Shown here: positions 22,957 through 34,839 of the stretch, piece by piece
Layout of the letters: each line of letters opens with the position of its first letter
How positions within the stretch are numbered: position 1 is the stretch's first letter
Position numbers and translations under genes: made by a program
Notes under the pieces: generated by a model
The model's input: only the letters and a program-made list of their open reading frames with translations
Database searches by the model: none
Told to the model about the DNA's origin: nothing
DNA from: Sapria himalayana
Lineage: Eukaryota > Streptophyta > Magnoliopsida > Malpighiales > Rafflesiaceae
DNA length: 64,000 nt
NCBI GenBank assembly: GCA_029783825.1
Contig: JAREIK010000801.1
Coordinates: 11,310,391-11,374,390 of the forward strand
Direction of reading: 5' to 3'

Positions 22957-23394
22957 GTTGATGAAGTGAAAGAAATATTTGCTAAGATAATTGAAAAACC
23001 ATTTCAATACGCGCATTGTTGGAATATATTAAAAATGGAACAAAAATGGAATGATAATTTGACCAGCAATAAGAGAGCAAAAACTCATTCAACTATTAGT
23101 CCTGCTGAATCAACTCATGTTGAATCCAGCTATTCAACTCTATATTTAGGGGATAATACTGAACCATCGTTCTCTCCCAACCTCAAAAGGCCATTGGGCA
23201 AAAAAACTTCAAAGAAAAAACTTAAAAGCAAAAATAAACAAATTGATGATGAAAGGTCACTAGATTATTATCACTGGAATGAAAGAATGAAAATGAAACG
23301 ACAAAAAAATGAGCGACATGAAAAGATTTATGAGCAACAGGAGATAGCATTGGAGCAACGCACATACTTTTTTATAAAAAATACAAATATATGA
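22957..23394 (+). CDS. Harbinger accessory Myb/SANT-like protein, exon 2
   Basis: After an 80-base intron (GTAAGA ... TTTTAG, 22877-22956) the frame reads VDEVKEIFAKIIEKPFQYAH, then CWNILKMEQKW. These match the conserved 'A--MF--I--KPF-FEHCW-VLR-EPKW' of the NAM-associated C-terminal region. A Lys-rich stretch (PLGKKTSKKKLKSKNK) follows and may be a nuclear localisation signal. A charged probable coiled coil (ERMKMKRQKNERHEKIYEQQ) comes next, with a stop at 23392-23394. This exon is fully open over 145 codons, unlike exon 1. Loss of function is expected because exon 1 is broken. Confidence 0.8.
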   Translation, partial: VDEVKEIFAKIIEKPFQYAHCWNILKMEQKWNDNLTSNKRAKTHSTISPAESTHVESSYSTLYLGDNTEPSFSPNLKRPLGKKTSKKKLKSKNKQIDDERSLDYYHWNERMKMKRQKNERHEKIYEQQEIALEQRTYFFIKNTNI

Positions 23395-24613
23395 TCTCTT
23401 ATAATTTTTTTTTTTTGACAATTATGGGTATCCTCATTAGTCTAGTCCAACTAGCATGCACCTTGACTAATCATACATGAAGATGATATGCCCCCTTCGT
23501 TTCATCTCTAGATAAGTCCAGATTGGTTGGAAGCAAGATTTAAATCAAGGGCATCAAGTTCAGAAGAAGGTCATTAAAGATGAACTAGATCCAATTTTAA
23601 TTTGACTGGGTTAAGATTACCTAGAGTCTAATACGTCATTTTTTTTGATACAGTGTATGACACGTCTTCTTAGATGACCCATGCCACATCTGGTTTTGCA
23701 AATATATATTTTTTATGATATTTATATTAAGCTATATTCTCTATCACTTCTCTTATATTTTGCTTATTTATTATATTTAAGTGATTCTATATTATAGAGC
23801 AGGGAACATTAGAGGAGATAAGGGTCTAGTAATCTTCATAAATATTTAGTTCAATATGTACAATAAGTTCATGGATTTTAACATTGTAGAAGTATAATTG
23901 TAGAAACAAATAAGCTAAGCCTAGAAGAGCAGAAGTTGAATGAAAAGAATAATTAAATTAAATGATAAAACAAAAATATATCAACCTTTTGATATTGATA
24001 ACTTGAAGTATTGCTGCTTACTACATATCTTAATTACTGTAGAGAATTTAAACTTGAGAATTGTGAATTGTGAAATATCATAAAGAAAAAAAAGAGAGCG
24101 AGACCAAAGAATTTTGGAAGGAATAATTAGAATGAATGACATTTATAGAGATATAAGAAAGATAAATGATAAAAATAAAATATGACAAAATATGATTTTT
24201 TTTGGTTGATATATAACCATTGATACTATCTATATTATCATTTTAGCAAAATAGCTTGTAATAAAGTGGTCACATGATTATTTTAGTTTTATTGTGCTAA
24301 CGAGTCTTCCCCTCAATATTGGCATAAGCCACTTCTTCGAGTTATGATGACCCAACCCAATGGGCACCTCTAGGGACTGGACCTATATGATGTTACTTTT
24401 GTTATGATCCCTTCTTCTTATTCTACTTGTAATGATAACTAAATAGTATTGGTAGGCTAAAAGTTTATGATTTAGTAGTTCTACTTGCTCCATGATAGTC
24501 AAATAACTAATTATTTCATGATGTATTGATGAGATAACTTTTAGACATATAGACATATATGCTGCATGATCACTTTGTATGGTACAAGTTCTTTGACATT
24601 GGAGAGCCATATA
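23395..24613. other. AT-rich stretch without a recognisable gene
   Basis: I find no domain or clear element boundary. The right terminus of the Harbinger element would be expected here but is not visible. Confidence 0.4.
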
Positions 24614-25069
24614 TAGAGATGGGTACTTAGCTCATACAAAACTAGGCTTAGAGCTAGACCGTGTTATGTTAGGCATGTTGCTTGAGCAGGTAGCACGCCA
24701 CGACCAATGTGCTAGCCTACCCATGCCAAATTTGGATTGGGTCCTTGAGGTAGATGAGTAATGCTCGAGTCATATCTTAGGGTGGCATGAACTAGACTTG
24801 ATGTACAATATGTGAGATTCACATGTCATTTTTTTATAAAATGACCGTGGTCTTTTCACTGAGCTATGACTAGTCATTAGCCCAAGCCCATGCTAGCATG
24901 GCACCAATCTAGCTAGTTTAGACTGAACCGAGGCTAGCCTAGATTTAAACAAAGTAGAGTTAGCACATCCTTTCTTTCAAATTGGGCTATGATGGCCTAG
25001 CACAATATCCCAACTTGGGCCAAAAAAATCAGGTCGTATTGGCTAAGCACGACCCATTTGTCACATCTA
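24614..25069. mobile_element. Decayed copy of the GC-type hAT element family (about 456 bp)
   Basis: The left end is TAGAGATGGGTACTTAGC and the right end is CATTTGTCACATCTA, degraded versions of TAGAGGTGTCAA. The body keeps the family's word order (CATGCC, GGCCTAGCACAA, GCACGACCCATTTG), but many CG dinucleotides appear as TG or CA. The flanks GCCATATA and ACCATACC agree at 5/8 positions. It sits next to the left edge of the telomere-like satellite. Confidence 0.6.
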
Positions 25070-25134
25070 ACCATACCTATTATGTAACCTAACAAACTTT
25101 CATGTGGAAAATGGAATTTGCACAAAATAATTGT

Positions 25135-26740
25135 GACTATAATCTAAACCCCTAAACTCAAACTCTATACCTCTAAACTCTTAACCAGCTAAACCACTAA
25201 ACTTTTAAACCCCTAAATTCCTAAACCCAAAAACTCTTAAATCCCTACACACCTAAACTTCTATAGATCTAAACCCCTAAAACTATAAACTCTTAAACCC
25301 TAAAGCCCTAAACCTCTAAAGCCCTAAAAACCTAAACCCCTAAATTCCTAAAGCCCTAAACACCTAAACTCCTAACCTTCTAAACTCCTAAACTCCTAAA
25401 CTTATAAACTCCTAAACCCATAAACTCCTAAACTTATAAACTCCTAAACCCATAAACTCATAAACTTATAAACTCCTAAACCCATAAACTCCTAAACCCC
25501 AAAACTCCGAAATCTCTAAACTCCTAAACACCTAAATCCTAAATCTCTTACTCCTAAGCTCATAAATCCTAAATCATAAACCATAAATCTCATTTTTTTT
25601 TGAATTATTATAATTTGATTACACATTTTAATTATATATAAGTTCATTTTTACTAAAATATTAAATACAAATTCTATTATGAGAGACAAATAAAATTTGA
25701 AAATAATAATTTGTTATCAATTTATTATATAATATTATAAAAAGAAACAAAATTTTAAAAGCAAAAAATTATTATTAAGTAATATGTTTTAATTATATTT
25801 TGAATCATTTTTAGTATTTTAAATATATATTAATAAATATTTATCTCATTTATATTAGTTTATTAATTTTTTTGATCGTTATTATAATATCAATCATTAA
25901 ACTAGCTTATATTAAATTAACATGATATAATATTCTTATGATTATTATAACTAAAATATTAAGTATAAATATTGTATTTAGATTAAATAAAAAATTTAAA
26001 AATTATTATATTTCTAAAGTCTACAGCCTTAAAAAATGATACAAAATTCACAAAATTTAATTTTTTTTCTTCATTTTTTAAACTAACCCCATAAATGCCT
26101 AAATAATTAAACTACTAAATCTCCAAATGCCTAATCTCATAAAACCCTAAACCCATAAAACCCAAAATCCCAAAACTACTAAATGCCTAAACTCCTAAAC
26201 CCCTAAAACCTGACACCCCTAAACCGCTTTACCTTTAAGCCCTTAATATCTTATCCCCTAAACCCCTAAACTTTCAAACCCCTAAACCAATGAACCCCTA
26301 AACCCCTAAATCCCTAAGCGCCTAAGTTGATAAATGCTTAAACTCCTAAATCCCTAAATACTTAAAGTCCTAAATTCTAAACTCCTAAATTCCTAAACCC
26401 CTAAGCACCAAACCAACTTAACGCCTAAATCCCTAAATCCCCAAGCTCCTGAACACCTAAATCTCTAAATCCCTAAACCCATAAACCACTAAATCCTAAA
26501 CTATAAAGCATAAATCTCATTTTTTTGGTTGTCATTATAATATTAATTATAGATTTTAATTATTTATAAGTGTATTTTTACTAAAATATAAATTATAAAA
26601 TATATTACGACTGATACAAATATAATTTGAAAAAAAAATTATTTATTATCAAGAGATAATATAATCTTATAAAAAAGATGCAAAAATATAAAAGTAAAAA
26701 AACTATTATTATTATTTTTTAACATAATTTTATTATCAAA
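25135..26740. repeat. Composite telomere-like/AT satellite, left block
   Basis: Two arrays of degenerate heptamers (variants of CCCTAAA such as CCTAAAC, CATAAAC, TCTAAAC) at about 25135-25590 and 26086-26515 alternate with an AT-rich module. The module starts ATCTCATTTTTTTT (25587) and is repeated from 26516 (TCTCATTTTTTTGGTTGTCATTAT). The offset between module starts is about 925 bp. The second AT module breaks off near 26740, where the minus-strand LINE begins. Confidence 0.9.
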
Positions 26741-27149
26741 CACATTAAGTTTCACAAATACAGCTAATGACTACTGATTTAGGCAGACCCGTTGAATCCT
26801 ATGCACCCTTTTGTTAAATTCTCAAAATACATGTAAAACCACAACAAAAGATGTGCCACAAGAAACATATGGCTAAAGTAATAAATTGAAAGCGTAAACA
26901 TATGTAAAAATAAACCTAATGAGCCACTTTCTACATATCCTCCTTTGCGTCACTTATATGCAGCCATCCATCTAAAAAGAACAAAAACTAAAAGCAAAAT
27001 ATGAAGAGAATAACTTGTGTTCTTGTCACTTCTCCAGCTCACGACTCCCACATTGTCATCTAAAGATATTTTTGACCTGTAATCTGTGATACTCAAAAGA
27101 ACCATTAGATCAACAACAACAATAAGCAATAATGACACATAGTTGCCTT

Positions 27150-27620
27150 TTTTATCATTTAATTTTGGGTCTGCATGACAGTAGAATATGCTCGACTAAA
27201 GCGTCTATCCTAAAGGTGATTCTGTTGACCAAAATTTGTTTATCCCAAAATCTAACATCATCATGCTCTTTCCAAAACTCCCACATAATCAGTAGGAAGA
27301 CGTATCTCCTAAACCATGATAATTCAATCAAGATTTTTATATTTGTCGGGTTGTGAAGCTTAAAAGCTTGCTTAATCATAATATTCAAGACTTTCAAACT
27401 GAGAAAATATTCCCGCCAAACACACTGGGAGTCCTCATAGTAAAGCATCAAGTGAATATTTGTTTTTTTATCGGGGAAATTACTATAGTTGGATACCAAG
27501 TAAAAGCTCTTATCTTTAGTAATGTCATCTGTTGGTATAAATTTATTCACTATGCATCAACCAAAGAAAGAAATTTTTATAGGAATATGCTTATGCCAAA
27601 CTTTTATATGATTTGACGTT
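27150..27620 (-). pseudogene. LINE ORF2 C-terminal zf-RVT region
   Basis: Reading from 27620 downward, the sequence encodes WHKHIP-like residues, then CTDDITKD and YLVSNYSNFPDKKTNIHLML, followed by WREYF and RRYVFLLIMWEFWKEHDDVR. This matches the plant LINE block 'IWHK-IP-K-SFF-WRL---RI-TDD-L--RG' followed by HLFL-C and the W-IW-ERN-R-F motif. The longest open part spans 27155-27550. The same region of a second LINE lies at 34439-34804, and of a third at 43620-43780. Confidence 0.8.
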
Positions 27621-28449
27621 AAGTCACCCCTAGTACGCATAATGTCGCAGATTGACTTGAACGTAAATACTCCCTATTGAGGTGGTTTGTCTACCAATCC
27701 TCTTCTGACCTTTATTATTCATACCATCAGACTAGGAGGAACGACTATATTAAACTTAATAATATCTCAATCGTCCCCTTTGAAAAACTCTTTAATGAGT
27801 ATTTCGAAAGGACCCATCAAATCAAATGAGCTTAGATTTTTTGACTCCAGCCACTTTCTATGCCAAAATGATTTATTGTTGGTTCTTATCTTCTAGAAAA
27901 TATATTCCTCCGTCATCACACACTCTTTCTTAATTCTTCTCCATATTGGTGTGCCGATATATCTCTTCCTCATGTTAGGGAATCCCGGTCCATAATATAT
28001 ATCCCTTAAAAACCTATTGAGGAAAGATTGTTTGGTTTGGAATTCCCACCATAGTTTCACTTCCATAACTCTAAAAATATCTCAAATGATTTTGAAACCC
28101 AAGCTATCTTATTCTTTCAGCTTGCAAAGGTACACGTATTTCATCCATCTCAGATGTTTCAGATCTTTCCCATGTCCCCATAGAAATTTTGACATCTGTC
28201 TTTTCATCATCTTTATCACCATGAGAGTAGGTCTCATAGCATGGATCAGGCAAAGGGGAAGTGAAGCGAGAATAGTGTTTTATCAACACGATCTTTTCTC
28301 ACTTTGATAAAAGTTTATTTGACTATCTTTCTATATGTGTTTAGAACTCAGTAAGAACATTATCAAAAATACTTCTCTTACTATGTCCTTTGTATAGAGA
28401 ACAACCCAAATATATGATGGAGAAATCATGCTTCTCCATACCTAGATGA

Positions 28450-29270
28450 CTTATAAGCTCGACCCCACCATCTTCTGTTTGGTATTTGCTTGAAAGTAAA
28501 AACCATTCTTTTGGAAGTTGATGGCTTGGCCTGAGATTTGCTCGTAGTTCCAAATCACCTCCTTCACCTTTCTAATGGAGCTACTCAGCCCATTAGTAAA
28601 GATAATTGTGTCATCCGTATAGGCTAGGTGACTGACCATCACCTGACTACCCATAAGATAACTAACTACTAGGCACTTCTCATAAAGGCCATCTAGATTC
28701 TAAAAAGGTACTCCGCTATTAACACAAATAGGACTCAGGACAATGGGTCTTCTTATCGAATACTTCAAGTGGATTGGAAGAAGCCTGAGGCTTCTCTATT
28801 GATCATAAATGAGAATCCATTGTGCAAAACACACTAGTCTATCATGCCCTTCCACTTATCGAGGAATCCAAACTTAGACAAGACCTTGCTCATATACAAT
28901 CGATCAATCCTATCGTACACCTCCATTTCAAGCTTGATAATCAAGTTCCCACCTTTATTTTCTTTAAAGATGAGGTGTGTTATTTATTGTGCAAGAAGAA
29001 TAATATTAAAAATATTCATTCCTAGTACAAAATTTGATTTTATTCTCTGATATGTGTTTATGGAGAACCATCTTTACCCGTAGAGCCAACATCTTCGAAA
29101 TGATCCTATATGACATATTACATAAACAAAGAGGTCTTTTGTCCTTCCAATTTTCAGGGTTCTCTTTTTTGGGGTATAATGAGATTATAGTACTGCAGAA
29201 GGATTTTAGAAATTCTTCACCATAGAAGAAGCTCACACAACTCTCCCACATGTATCTCTTCACTATATCC
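28450..29270 (-). pseudogene. LINE reverse transcriptase
   Basis: The 5' part (29006-29263) carries ISLYPKKENPENWKDKRPLC, then NMSYRIISKMLALR, matching the L1-type RT block 'LIPK---P---KDFRPISLCNV-YKIISKILA-RL'. The catalytic block HLAYTDDTIIFTNG is at 28601-28642, with TAT ACG GAT GAC at 28610-28621 keeping both aspartates of Y-DD. QISGQAINFQKNGFYFQ follows. The motifs are in order but in different frames, so no active enzyme is encoded. Confidence 0.88.
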
Positions 29271-30049
29271 TAGCAATACTTATAGAAAAAAAAAGAAGAG
29301 AATCCATCCATGCTCGACATACTATCTGATTTTATGGTAAACAATGCTTCCCTTACTTTCTCTAATGGAGGAACCCTGCAAAGCTCATGGCCTCCGTTTG
29401 ATGAAATCATGTGGGGAATGCAGTCCAAGATATCAGCTTCCATCTTAGTTTTGGTCAGGAGCTTCCTATAAAACTTTACACCTGATTGTCAAAACTCCTC
29501 ATCATTAGATAAATACTCCTCATTAATCGATATCTGATAGATGTGTGACATAGTGACTCTACTCTTTTCAATGTGTGAAAAAACTTAATATTTTTGTCAT
29601 CCTCCTTAATCCATTTAACTGATGATTTGTTCTTCTAATAAATCTCTTTCTTTAGTAACAAATCATCTAGTTCTCATTTGGTCTCATTAAATTTTTCTTT
29701 AATCTCTTCCATCTTGTTTGCATCATATTCCCTCTATGACTTCATAATAAGATTCTCTGCCTTATTAATATTTTTGAAAATATCTCCAAAAATATTATTG
29801 TTCAAGGATTGGAGGCCCTGCTTAATCAGAAGAGTTATGGGCCCACTTCCTCAAACACACTTCATTGGTGGGGTATAAAGTTTATTTTCATGAAATCATG
29901 AAAGTTTTTATGTTCATGAAACCCACATGTGTTGAAACTTGAATGTCATATTCCTTCTAACCATATCATTTCTCCATTTGATCAGAAAAAAAAAATAATC
30001 AGATGTGACTTTGTACAAATGGTGAACTCTCAAATCTCAATTGATAAAA

Positions 30050-30640
30050 TTTATCAGTGCATTCATTGTTGATAATGACTCTATCCAGCTGAGCCTAAAT
30101 GTTCATAACAGTCCAGGTATATTGGGATCCTTCAAAACCCACATCTACCAATACACTTTCCAACATGCACCAATTGAAGTCATCTATCTATCTCTGTTTT
30201 GGGGGCATACTTCTCGCTTTCTCTTAGAGGTGTCAAACGGGCTGGCCTAGCCAAGTTTTAGGCCACCCAACCGGGCTACTGTGTCGGGCCAAACACAGAC
30301 TCGCCACCAAAAAATGCCAGGTTCAGTCCAGTTTGGGTCAGAAAAAACCCTATTTTTTTTAAAAAAATAAGGGTTTCAACAACGAGCCACCACGCTGCCA
30401 CGAATCTTCACCCTTTTGGGGCTTGGTGAGCCTCACCTTTTGGGCATCGACTCATATTGACTACGTTCGATGCGTGGTCACGTGCTATGCCCATGTGCCG
30501 GCACGACACTGATGGGCCGTGGTATGACACCATAGCATGCCGAGCCGGGCCGACCCAGCCGGTTTGACACATCTACTTTTTCTTTGTAATTACTGATTAT
30601 GTTAAAGTCTCTTGCTACTAGCCATGGTCCAGAAGAACTT
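30050..30640 (-). pseudogene. LINE apurinic-type endonuclease, split by a hAT element
   Basis: On the minus strand, SSGPWLVARDFNIISNY (about 30588-30640) matches the endonuclease motif GPWLV-GDFN, with the Gly replaced by Arg. Beyond the inserted element (30225-30575) the reading resumes with VDVGFEGSQYTWT and QLDRVIINNE (about 30080-30170), the conserved 'L-DVGF-G---TW----- --LDRVL'. The gap between the two halves is explained exactly by the insertion and its 8-bp duplication. Confidence 0.8.
30225..30575. mobile_element. GC-rich non-autonomous hAT element (351 bp) inside the LINE
   Basis: It starts TAGAGGTGTCAAACGGGC and ends GGTTTGACACATCTA. The flanks are CTTTCTCT (30217-30224) and CTTTTTCT (30576-30583), 7/8 identical. 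The core (CCTATTTTTTTTAAAAAAATAAGGGTTTC-type, 30350-30378) relates it to the element at 6489-6991. It shows the family moved after the LINE had entered the satellite. Confidence 0.9.
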
Positions 30641-31639
30641 GTGAGAAACTATGGAGATGACTCCATAACTCTCTTCTCTCCGTGATGCTGTATTTGGCGT
30701 AAATGAAAGTGATCCTGAAGATATCCTTTCAAAGCTCACTTCTCATGCCAATATGTAAAGCTAGAAGTTTATCTTAAAGAATCTCTATATCTGTCTCTTC
30801 TTTCCAGAATATCCAAATTTTATTATTTGGATTATTTTAAGCCGAAGCATAATTTAGTTTGATTTTGAATTCCTCCAGTTTGCATGCATTAAGAAAAGAC
30901 TTGATTATTACCAAATTCACAATCTTATAAAATTTGCACAAGTTTCGAACTCTCCTTAAGCATTTGTTTTTACTAAACCCCTAATATTTCACATAAGAAT
31001 CATCATGATGGGGCTTGATACTTTTTACTCATTGCGTACTCGTATTCCTCCTCCGATAACCTTATCCTAAGCCTCCTCTCCACCACTTCCAATATCTTTT
31101 TCAGCGATCTATGCTTATTCACCAATGAGGACTCCCTCAATGGTTCGGGTTTACTCAGCATTAACTGGTCCCTGGTGAATAGTGCATACTAGAGCTTCCA
31201 ATTCTAAGCCGTTCACATGATGCTTGGGAAGTGCATTCATCATCCGAATGGGCGACGAAGTCCTCACACCCCTTGGCTGTGGTCCAGGGTGAGACAAGTT
31301 GTGCCATCTATCAAACATAACTCATCATAAACAGCTCGTAGTCGTGTGATGTCCAAAGGCTGTAAGAAGGCTAAAAAGCATACTCAAGTAGTCAAGCAGG
31401 ATCAGCCTCTATACCTCTAGTGAGCTCTCCTCTTCCAGGACATGCCTAAACGCCTCACTCACATTATGTGAGGTCTTCCTAGTTTTGAGCTTGAAACAAT
31501 CTTCTTTTCTCTTCCCATCCTCTCTACCTCATTCTGCCGAATGGCTCCTATCTCCCAACTCAAATCCTTCGTCACCTTCATATATGCCTCAGTCGTGCTG
31601 TTCATCCTCATAGAAGATGTATCCTCCCCAACCTTTGAT

Positions 31640-32480
31640 GAGAGACTCTAAAATCTATCTGAGACCTCAATAGGCTGGCTCCATACCCTGGGCACTCTTC
31701 TCCTAGTCTTCCTTGTCTCAAGAAACCTATTCTTCAAAGGTTCCCCCATCGAAGTCTCGCTCACCTGAGCTTTGGGCCTCGACACCCTCCTGATAGTAGG
31801 TTTATACTTACTATCAAAATGTCTCTCCCTCGACAATTCCTTATGCATTTCCCGCACATGCTTCTCATGAGGCCTCTAAAGTCTGGGATCCTTAGTGTAG
31901 CACATCTTGATTGAGTGTCCCACTTTATAACAATAGGAGCAATACTAAGGAATTCCTAAGTATCTCACTCTCTGCTAATATCCATCATCTTCCGAACCAA
32001 TCCATATATCCTTGATTGGTTCCTTGGTGATATCGACTTCAAACAACACTCTCGATGAGGCTGAAACCATCAAGAATCAATCAAAGGCTCCCGATATAAT
32101 GGTCGGTTGATCAAACTCGCTAGCATATACAAAGTGTGGGCATCACAAAGATTATTCTTTTAGAGAGGAAACTGTACCCAAACCAAGATAATAAAGTTCT
32201 CCCTTAATAGATTAAACTCTGGCATTCACTTTAGGAGTCTAAAATTTCCAGTGAGTTATTATGCAAAATCCTCTTCAACCAAATCCGTGAATAGTCCGGC
32301 TTGTGTGAAAATCAAATCAATACATGTCTCGATTCAATCTGGCACAGCTCAAAACTACCCTTTAAAACTCACTTTTAATTTTTAAAAATATTTGATTTTC
32401 AATAGCCGAATATTTTCATTCGAAGCCTTTTCCATGAGGGTAAGAGAATACAACAAACTCTTGACCATAATCTTTTCCCG
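31640..32480 (-). pseudogene. LINE ORF1: DUF4283-like domain and CCHC zinc knuckle
   Basis: On the minus strand, GHPRLFIPREKIM (about 32465-32502) opens the region, a phrase typical of plant LINE ORF1 proteins. Later, FEVDITKEPIKDIWIGSED (about 31995-32055) is followed by the knuckle CSYCYKVGHSIKMC (31900-31941), a complete CX2CX4HX4C. A Lys/Arg-rich segment (31648-31857) continues downstream. ORF1 proteins bind the LINE RNA. Stops separate the pieces. Confidence 0.82.
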
Positions 32481-32540
32481 CGGGATGAATAATCTAGGAT
32501 GGCCATCACTTAAAGTGGCGGACAGGTGTCCTCATTTAAG

Positions 32541-33039
32541 CTAAAACTAATCATGAATATCAAAAATCATATTTTTTTCTTATTGTTAAATCATGTATTA
32601 TCCTTGTCATGGGCTGAGCCTTGCACATACACACAATCATGCTGGATGCCATTAAAATCAAGCAATCAACCTCATTGTCTATGTCCATATCAATGGCTAG
32701 AGGGTCATGCCCTCATGACCCTAGTCCATTTTCTATGCCTTTAACCACCTTGGCATACAATCTCTCCTTTGTAGGAGCAGCCATTTGACCCACCACTCCA
32801 ATGTCAGCTATAAGATCATGCTTTGGTATGTTTTTTGAAGAAAGCAAGCCGAAAACTATTAATCTACCCTTTTTGGTGGATATGGGCCCCTCCAATCCCA
32901 TAGTATGCATAGGTGCTCTCCTTTTACGTACACTATCTCCCTTGAAGCATTAAAGGCAAACCTCTCCTGGTGAATTACGAGAGGTCTGCCCATCTTATCA
33001 GTCTCTAGCTCTCCAACCACATCAAAAATATCACTCCTT
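32541..33039. other. Junction between the two head-to-head LINEs
   Basis: Minus-strand frames at 32713-32910 and 32859-33239 are open for 65 and 126 codons and contain MAAPTKERLYAKVV, which could be the very start of the minus LINE ORF1. The plus strand enters the RT of the second LINE at about 33040. The exact join is not visible. Confidence 0.4.
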
Positions 33040-34438
33040 AGGATGTGAAAGCCAAAATCTAGATCTTGACTTGGATGACTTGAGAGGGTGATGTCAAAGA
33101 TGAGGTTGCCGGACAGGTTGAATGACATGGTCGAGTAGTGCATCTCGTAGAACTGGTTCTCCATGATGATCAATGGCGAGGCCATGAGTTTCTTCCATTC
33201 CATGAGGGCCTTCGGCATTAGGACATGCTGCCCTGGCACTATTCATCATGATGGTGGAGTACCTCTCTTGAGGTTGCTCAATGACCTGTACCGAAAGGAT
33301 CCAGGCATTAGGTACCTTAATAGCAATCAGATCAAGGTCATCTACCTAACCAACACTGACAACACGATCATATTCCCAATGGCCAGGCCATCTCAATCAG
33401 CAAGGTCATGGGAGTACTATCGAGATACAAGACAACCTCGAGCTAGGCAACAAACCTGTAGAAGAGTGCCTTCTTCAGTAGGGAGGGCACAACCTCAAAG
33501 AGGGTCATGGACATGAGGGACCTCATTGGTGTGGAGAAGAGAGACTTCCCCATCATGTACCTCGGCTATCCCCTCTTCAAGAAAAATAACAAGGGCAAGT
33601 ACTTCGACGGCATCATCGGAAAGTTCAAGAGACTGGTAGATGGATGATCGAATAAGCTCCTCTCTAAAGGAGGCAATATCATTCTGATCAAGCAAGTACT
33701 ATCGGCCATCCCGCTCTACATGATGCTGGCCGTCAAACCCCTTGCGATCACCATAAAGATGATGGAGAGGTGCATGTCCAGGTTTCTCTAAGGACACGGA
33801 CGAGACCTCAAGCACATGAGGTGGACCAGGTGGACTAGCCTCTGCAAGCCCCAATAAAAGGGCAGACTCGGCTTCTGCAACCTCAGGGACATCATTAGGG
33901 CCATATAAATCAAGCTCTGGTAGGAGTTCCACACCAAGGACTCACTCCTCAACAAGTTCCTAAAGAGCATGTATGGGGGCCCCATTTACTCGATTCTCAC
34001 GGACCACTTCTCCTACACGCCTATCTGGAAGTGAGTCAAGGGCGAGGCAGACCTGACAGAAAAGAACCTCGCCTAGCACGTGGTAGACGGATGATGTCCT
34101 GGAAGGACAAGTGGGTGGATGACAAGAGTGTCAGTGATCAGTCCAGTGTCGGCCTCCCCAAGACACTTGTTAGAAAGTTCTTTTGGGGCAATGGCTGGGA
34201 TGCAGACAAGCTTGGTCAGCTCATGCCACCGGACACTGTAGACATGATCCTTATAATTAAAAGACTCATGTACGACGTACCAATATAGATCCCCAATAGG
34301 GACAAGTTCACCTTCAGATCGGCTTGGAAGATTGCCAGGCACAAGGAGTCGAAGGACCCCAAGGGGTCGGCTATTTGGCACCATCACATCCCACTGAAGA
34401 TCTTCTTTGAATGGATATTCCTGAGCAGCTTCATCCCG

Positions 34439-34804
34439 ATGGATGAGACATTTGAACAGAAAGGCTTCTACATCGCATCCAAGTGCACTAGCTATGAGTC
34501 AGAAGAAGACCCAATCCACCTTTTTGTACAATGTGAGGAGGTACAAAAAGTATGGAGAGAGTACTACTCGATAATTTGTAGTCAGAATTTGGACCTCGAG
34601 CAGGCCATTCGTCAGGACATGATCCCTAAGATCCTCACAGACCTAGAGTGGATCAAGAGGTTCGTACCTTTGCTGATCTACTGGGAGATCTGCAAAGAAC
34701 GCAATGACTCCAGATTCAGAGCAAATACTTTCACCACTGGAAAAATCATTTCTAGCATAGACACACTTCTAAGGAATATTAGCCAAGCCCTACAACCAAA
34801 ATGA
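34439..34804 (+). CDS. LINE ORF2 C-terminal zf-RVT region, open fragment
   Basis: A 121-codon open frame encodes KGFYIASKCTSYESEEDPIH, then LFVQCEEVQKVWREYYS and LLIYWEICKERNDSRF. This is the zf-RVT type C-terminus of plant LINE ORF2, with the C---E---HLF--C pattern (Cys in SKCTSYESEED, His in DPIHLFVQC). It ends with TGA at 34802-34804. It is the best preserved LINE fragment here, but upstream frameshifts make it a remnant. Confidence 0.78.
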   Translation: MDETFEQKGFYIASKCTSYESEEDPIHLFVQCEEVQKVWREYYSIICSQNLDLEQAIRQDMIPKILTDLEWIKRFVPLLIYWEICKERNDSRFRANTFTTGKIISSIDTLLRNISQALQPK

Positions 34805-34839
34805 CAACCAACACATACTCAATCAACATTTTAGGATCA

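Larger units (their letters stand above)
21878..23394 (+). mobile_element. PIF/Harbinger element, left end plus accessory ORF; right end not found
   Basis: The left terminus GAGCAACTCCAACCGGAG follows TAA (21875-21877), matching the TWA target preference and the GAGCA-CTCCAAC type of terminus of PIF/Harbinger elements. The terminal bases 21879-21900 form a 9-bp hairpin (AGCAACTCC, loop AACC, GGAGTTGCT), followed by a second one (ACGGGG ... CCCCGT, 21903-21920). The accessory ORF follows in two exons. I found neither a matching right terminus nor a DDE transposase, so the element is 3'-truncated or its transposase has decayed beyond recognition. Confidence 0.72.
26745..32540 (-). mobile_element. 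L1-type LINE on the minus strand, decayed, nearly full length
   Basis: Read on the minus strand from 32540 to 26745, it shows ORF1 with a DUF4283-like region and a CCHC knuckle (about 31640-32480), an AP endonuclease (about 30050-30640), a reverse transcriptase (about 28450-29270), and the C-terminal zf-RVT region (27150-27620). Its left edge truncates an AT module of the satellite, and satellite sequence resumes right of the second LINE at about 35634. A GC-rich hAT element (30225-30575) interrupts the endonuclease. Many stops and frameshifts are present. No clear target duplication was found. Confidence 0.85.

Noticed and set aside
25135..26520. Chromosome end (true telomere)
   Set aside because: The heptamers are strongly degenerate, are interrupted by AT modules, and have unique or transposon sequence on both sides. 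They are internal.
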